Source: Antitrichia curtipendula
Taxonomy: Eukaryota > Streptophyta > Bryopsida > Hypnales > Leucodontaceae
NCBI GenBank assembly: GCA_951230915.1
Contig: OX579634.1
Coordinates: 54,821,570 to 54,885,569, forward strand
Direction: 5' to 3'
Length of the DNA stretch: 64,000 nucleotides
In this document: piece by piece, positions 61,721-64,000 of the stretch
Position numbering within the stretch: the stretch's first letter is position 1
Layout of the letters: each line of letters opens with the position of its first letter
Translations under genes and position numbers: made by a program
Notes under the pieces: model-generated
Seen by the model: the letters and a program-made list of their open reading frames with translations, nothing else
What the model was told of the DNA's origin: nothing
Database searches by the model: none

Positions 61721-62362
61721 ATGCAGAGCAAGGCCGGGCGCCACTCGCCCGGCTTCCAGGCGCTGCTGGAAGGGCAGCAGGACCTCATCTGCCGGTTCCA
61801 CAAGCACGAGCTCCAGCCGCACCAGTGCGGCTCCATCTTGCTGCAGCAGATCCAGGCCCCGGTGGAGACTGTTTGGTCCTTCACACGGCGCTTTGAGGAG
61901 CCGCAGGTGTACAAGCACCTCATCCAAGGGTGCGACCTCATCGAGGGTGATGGCGGCGTCGGCAGCATCCGGGAGCTTCACATGGTGTCGTCCATCCCTG
62001 CGACTTCCAGCAAGGAGCGCCTGGAGATTCTCAACGAGGAGGAGCATATCATCTCATTTCGTGTTCTGGAAGGCAGCCACCGCTTGCAAAACTACTGGTC
62101 TGTGACTTCACTGCACTCGCTCGAGGTCAATGGACAGATGGGCACCCTGGTGCTGGAGTCGTACATCGTGGACATTCCGGACGGGAACACGCGCGAAGAG
62201 ACGCACATGTTTGTGGATACAGTGGTGAGGTGCAACTTGAAAGCGTTGACCAAGTTGTCGGAGCACAAGTATTATCACGAGCGGAAGGAGAAGGAGAAGG
62301 AGAAGGAGCTCTTGTCGCTTGTTACTCAGGAGCCGGTGTCTGAAGTGGCTATTGGGGGGTAA
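61721..62362 (+). CDS. PYR/PYL/RCAR-type ABA receptor-like protein
   Basis: START-fold receptors of this family bind abscisic acid and inhibit clade A PP2Cs, freeing SnRK2 kinases. The intronless frame has its first ATG at 61721 (213 residues); a stop lies upstream at 61640 with no earlier in-frame ATG. Family landmarks in order: CGSILLQQIQAPVETVWSF, RRFEEPQVYKHLI (Lys65, the ABA-carboxylate lysine, equals PYR1 Lys59), the gate SSIPA (90-94), ERLEIL, the latch HRL (120-122), NYWSVTS, LVLESYIVDIPDGN and FVDTVVRCNL. The gate is usually SGLPA, so Gly and Leu are replaced by Ser and Ile; pocket positions equal to PYR1 Val81 and Val83 are Leu and Met. The C terminus adds a basic/acidic KEKEKEKE stretch and about 15 more residues. 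Membership is certain; ABA response is not. Confidence 0.93.
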   Translation: MQSKAGRHSPGFQALLEGQQDLICRFHKHELQPHQCGSILLQQIQAPVETVWSFTRRFEEPQVYKHLIQGCDLIEGDGGVGSIRELHMVSSIPATSSKERLEILNEEEHIISFRVLEGSHRLQNYWSVTSLHSLEVNGQMGTLVLESYIVDIPDGNTREETHMFVDTVVRCNLKALTKLSEHKYYHERKEKEKEKELLSLVTQEPVSEVAIGG

Positions 62363-63642
62363 GGCAAAGAAAGTATACAACTTGAACGATTTCTTAGCCA
62401 CTTCTTGTTGGAGCTCTAGAGCCTGTGCTGGTCGAGGCAAGGATTTGATTTGTAAGTTCTGCATTATGCTGATATAAGCATGCAAGGAAGAGGATGGAAT
62501 GGTGGTTTTTGTCAGTTGTGCATTATGTGATGTCCGCGTGGAAGCTAAACGATGAAATTGGGGTATTGTAAGTTTTTGCTCCATGTCGATATAAGCGTGG
62601 AAGCAAGAGGGTGTATCGATGCGCAAGATGGTGTAGGCAGCTCTGGTCTTCGCATCTGAGAATGGATGATCCCAGATTCATCGAAAGCTTAGAGTTTATC
62701 TACGGAGTGAAGTGGATGTTGTTGATAGATAAGAGTAGATAGAGCTTGCATGGATCTGGTGTATTGTAGTTTGACTATGGATTGGGGTGGGTCCGTTTTT
62801 TGAGTTGGTTGCTCAAGATGCTGGACAGCTGTATAGTTATTCCTATTTATCTGGATTGGAGAAGAATATATACTTTGACAGCTTATTCTCACATCACGTG
62901 GGTCGGATGATTTGCGTAGACCACTTGAGTGTTCCCGAGTGTTTGATCATTTGAATGTCACGAGGGTGTGAGGAAACTGGTTGGTGATTCTTATAGTCAT
63001 GAAGATTTTACTGGATATGAGTCCGTGTTGCAGAGTTTACTTGTGTTGATGTGGAGCAATACCTGCCTGTCCATTCACGCTGGTCTCAAGGATGAAGTCA
63101 TTTTTCTTCTTACGAAGGTCCCTCCAGTGATTTGTAAATTGCATTCAGCAGGGTAGAATTCAACAACATTACTGTATCAACTTCTAGGGTTCATTGTTTT
63201 TTAGTAGATATTATGCATCAGAGCACTGACGAATGGATCATCTCCAAGCACAAGTGCAGTCAACAATTCAACATCATGGAAAATGTTCACTTTATCCTAG
63301 CTCACTTTATCATTCCCAATGCAACTCAGACAATCAACCTCTATTGCTGAGATCATGCTGTCATGGAAATTCTAGTAGGGATCCAGGAACCCATGCAAGA
63401 AATCTTAGTGAATCTCTGGGGGCTAAATGAACTAATGAAGTACTGTGATTTTTTTGCGATGTGGTAAGTTAAGAGCAGCGTTGGATGTGCAAGTGACGGC
63501 TTTGGAATGACTTAGTGGCCGCAACAGGGTCTTATATTTTGGGGGCATAAATCCATCAAAGACTGACCATTTTAAGAAAAATTTGTCACCGCACTTGTAG
63601 AAACATGGTTCAGAGAGACTAAGTTTTAAGGCTCACACTTAA
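62363..63642. other. 3' region of the PYL-like gene and gene-free DNA
   Basis: Within 62440-62600 a phrase like GATATAAGCATGCAAGGAAGAGG / GATATAAGCGTGGAAGCAAGAGG occurs twice, about 120 bp apart, a small decayed duplication in the 3' flank. No gene was recognised further right. Confidence 0.4.
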
Positions 63643-64000
63643 CCCCTAAATGCCCAAGGCACCCAACTCTGGTGTTTGCAAAACTTTGAAGTTAAATAAA
63701 ACCTAACCAAGTTGCTATTTTTAGTATTTTATATTTTTGAAAAGTTTTTCTTGAAGTCTAGTTTTAGCATCATAAATCCGATCTTGAAAATAAATTATAG
63801 TGATTTTCCTATTTGAGATTTTGTTGTACCCATTGCAATCTTGACTTCTCGTAGTGTTGAGAGCTCTTGAAAATGAGCCTCAAATACACTAGATCTTGGA
63901 GAAAAAATCACATTCAAAATTCATTCAAAAAAGTTGTAAAAGAGATTTTAAGAAGCCATAAATTGAATGGGGTTATATATGTTAGGCCCTTTAACCTCAT
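63643..64000 (-). mobile_element. TTAA-type element, family B, cut by the window edge
   Basis: TTAA (63639-63642), then CCCCTAAATGCCC. The following 350 bp match the reverse complement of 37564-38209 (shared TTTGAAGTTAAATAAAACC, GATCTTGAAAAT, then GTTAGGCCCTTTAACCTCAT at the edge). The other end is outside the window. Confidence 0.7.

Overview
This is a 64 kb piece of a plant nuclear genome. Genes with short GT-AG introns sit as islands in AT-rich, repeat-filled DNA. The gene set is that of a land plant: allene oxide cyclase, plastid-type peroxiredoxin IIE, glyoxal oxidase, organellar-type asparaginyl-tRNA synthetase, an F-box protein and a PYR/PYL/RCAR ABA-receptor-like protein. The sequence gives no species name. 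The compact jasmonate-pathway gene, the divergent receptor and the unfamiliar repeat families make me favour a non-seed plant (bryophyte or lycophyte), but that is inference.

Layout. 0.7-2.1 kb (-): allene oxide cyclase, three coding exons. 3.6-5.1 kb (-): a two-exon gene for a 103-residue predicted membrane protein. 9.25-9.64 kb (+): signal peptidase complex subunit 1-like protein. 12.6-13.4 kb (-): organellar-type ribosomal protein uL30, two exons. 13.6 kb (+): tRNA-Ile(AAT). 15.06-15.36 kb: a 20-bp minisatellite. 16.7-17.5 kb (-): peroxiredoxin IIE-like, intronless. 25.0-28.8 kb (-): secreted glyoxal oxidase, six exons. 42.7-47.7 kb (-): asparaginyl-tRNA synthetase, fifteen exons. 48.8-50.1 kb (+): intronless F-box protein. 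61.7-62.4 kb (+): intronless PYR/PYL/RCAR-like protein. Exon joins were worked out by hand from splice-site dinucleotides, reading phase and family conservation; every join keeps frame.

The genes are independent housekeeping, stress and cell-wall genes and do not form one pathway. Allene oxide cyclase (jasmonate precursor OPDA), the PYL-like protein (ABA signalling) and peroxiredoxin IIE (peroxide removal) all touch stress physiology. uL30, tRNA-Ile and the asparaginyl-tRNA synthetase serve translation.

The most interesting structure is in the spaces between genes. Many 0.65-0.97 kb elements begin with CCCC (or CCC), end with GGGG and are flanked by TTAA, which is the signature of piggyBac-superfamily transposons. 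They carry no transposase. One sits inside another at 53.0-53.9 kb, and the surrounding sequence recovers the uninterrupted target, which directly supports a TTAA target duplication. Several carry a small perfect hairpin just inside one end. Other finds are a ~325-bp-arm foldback at 58.4-59.2 kb, a group of short inverted-repeat elements ending in AAGGTAG, a one-mismatch 80-bp tandem duplication at 22 kb, and a gate-loop change in the PYL-like protein. No CRISPR array, plasmid, virus or bacterial operon was seen.
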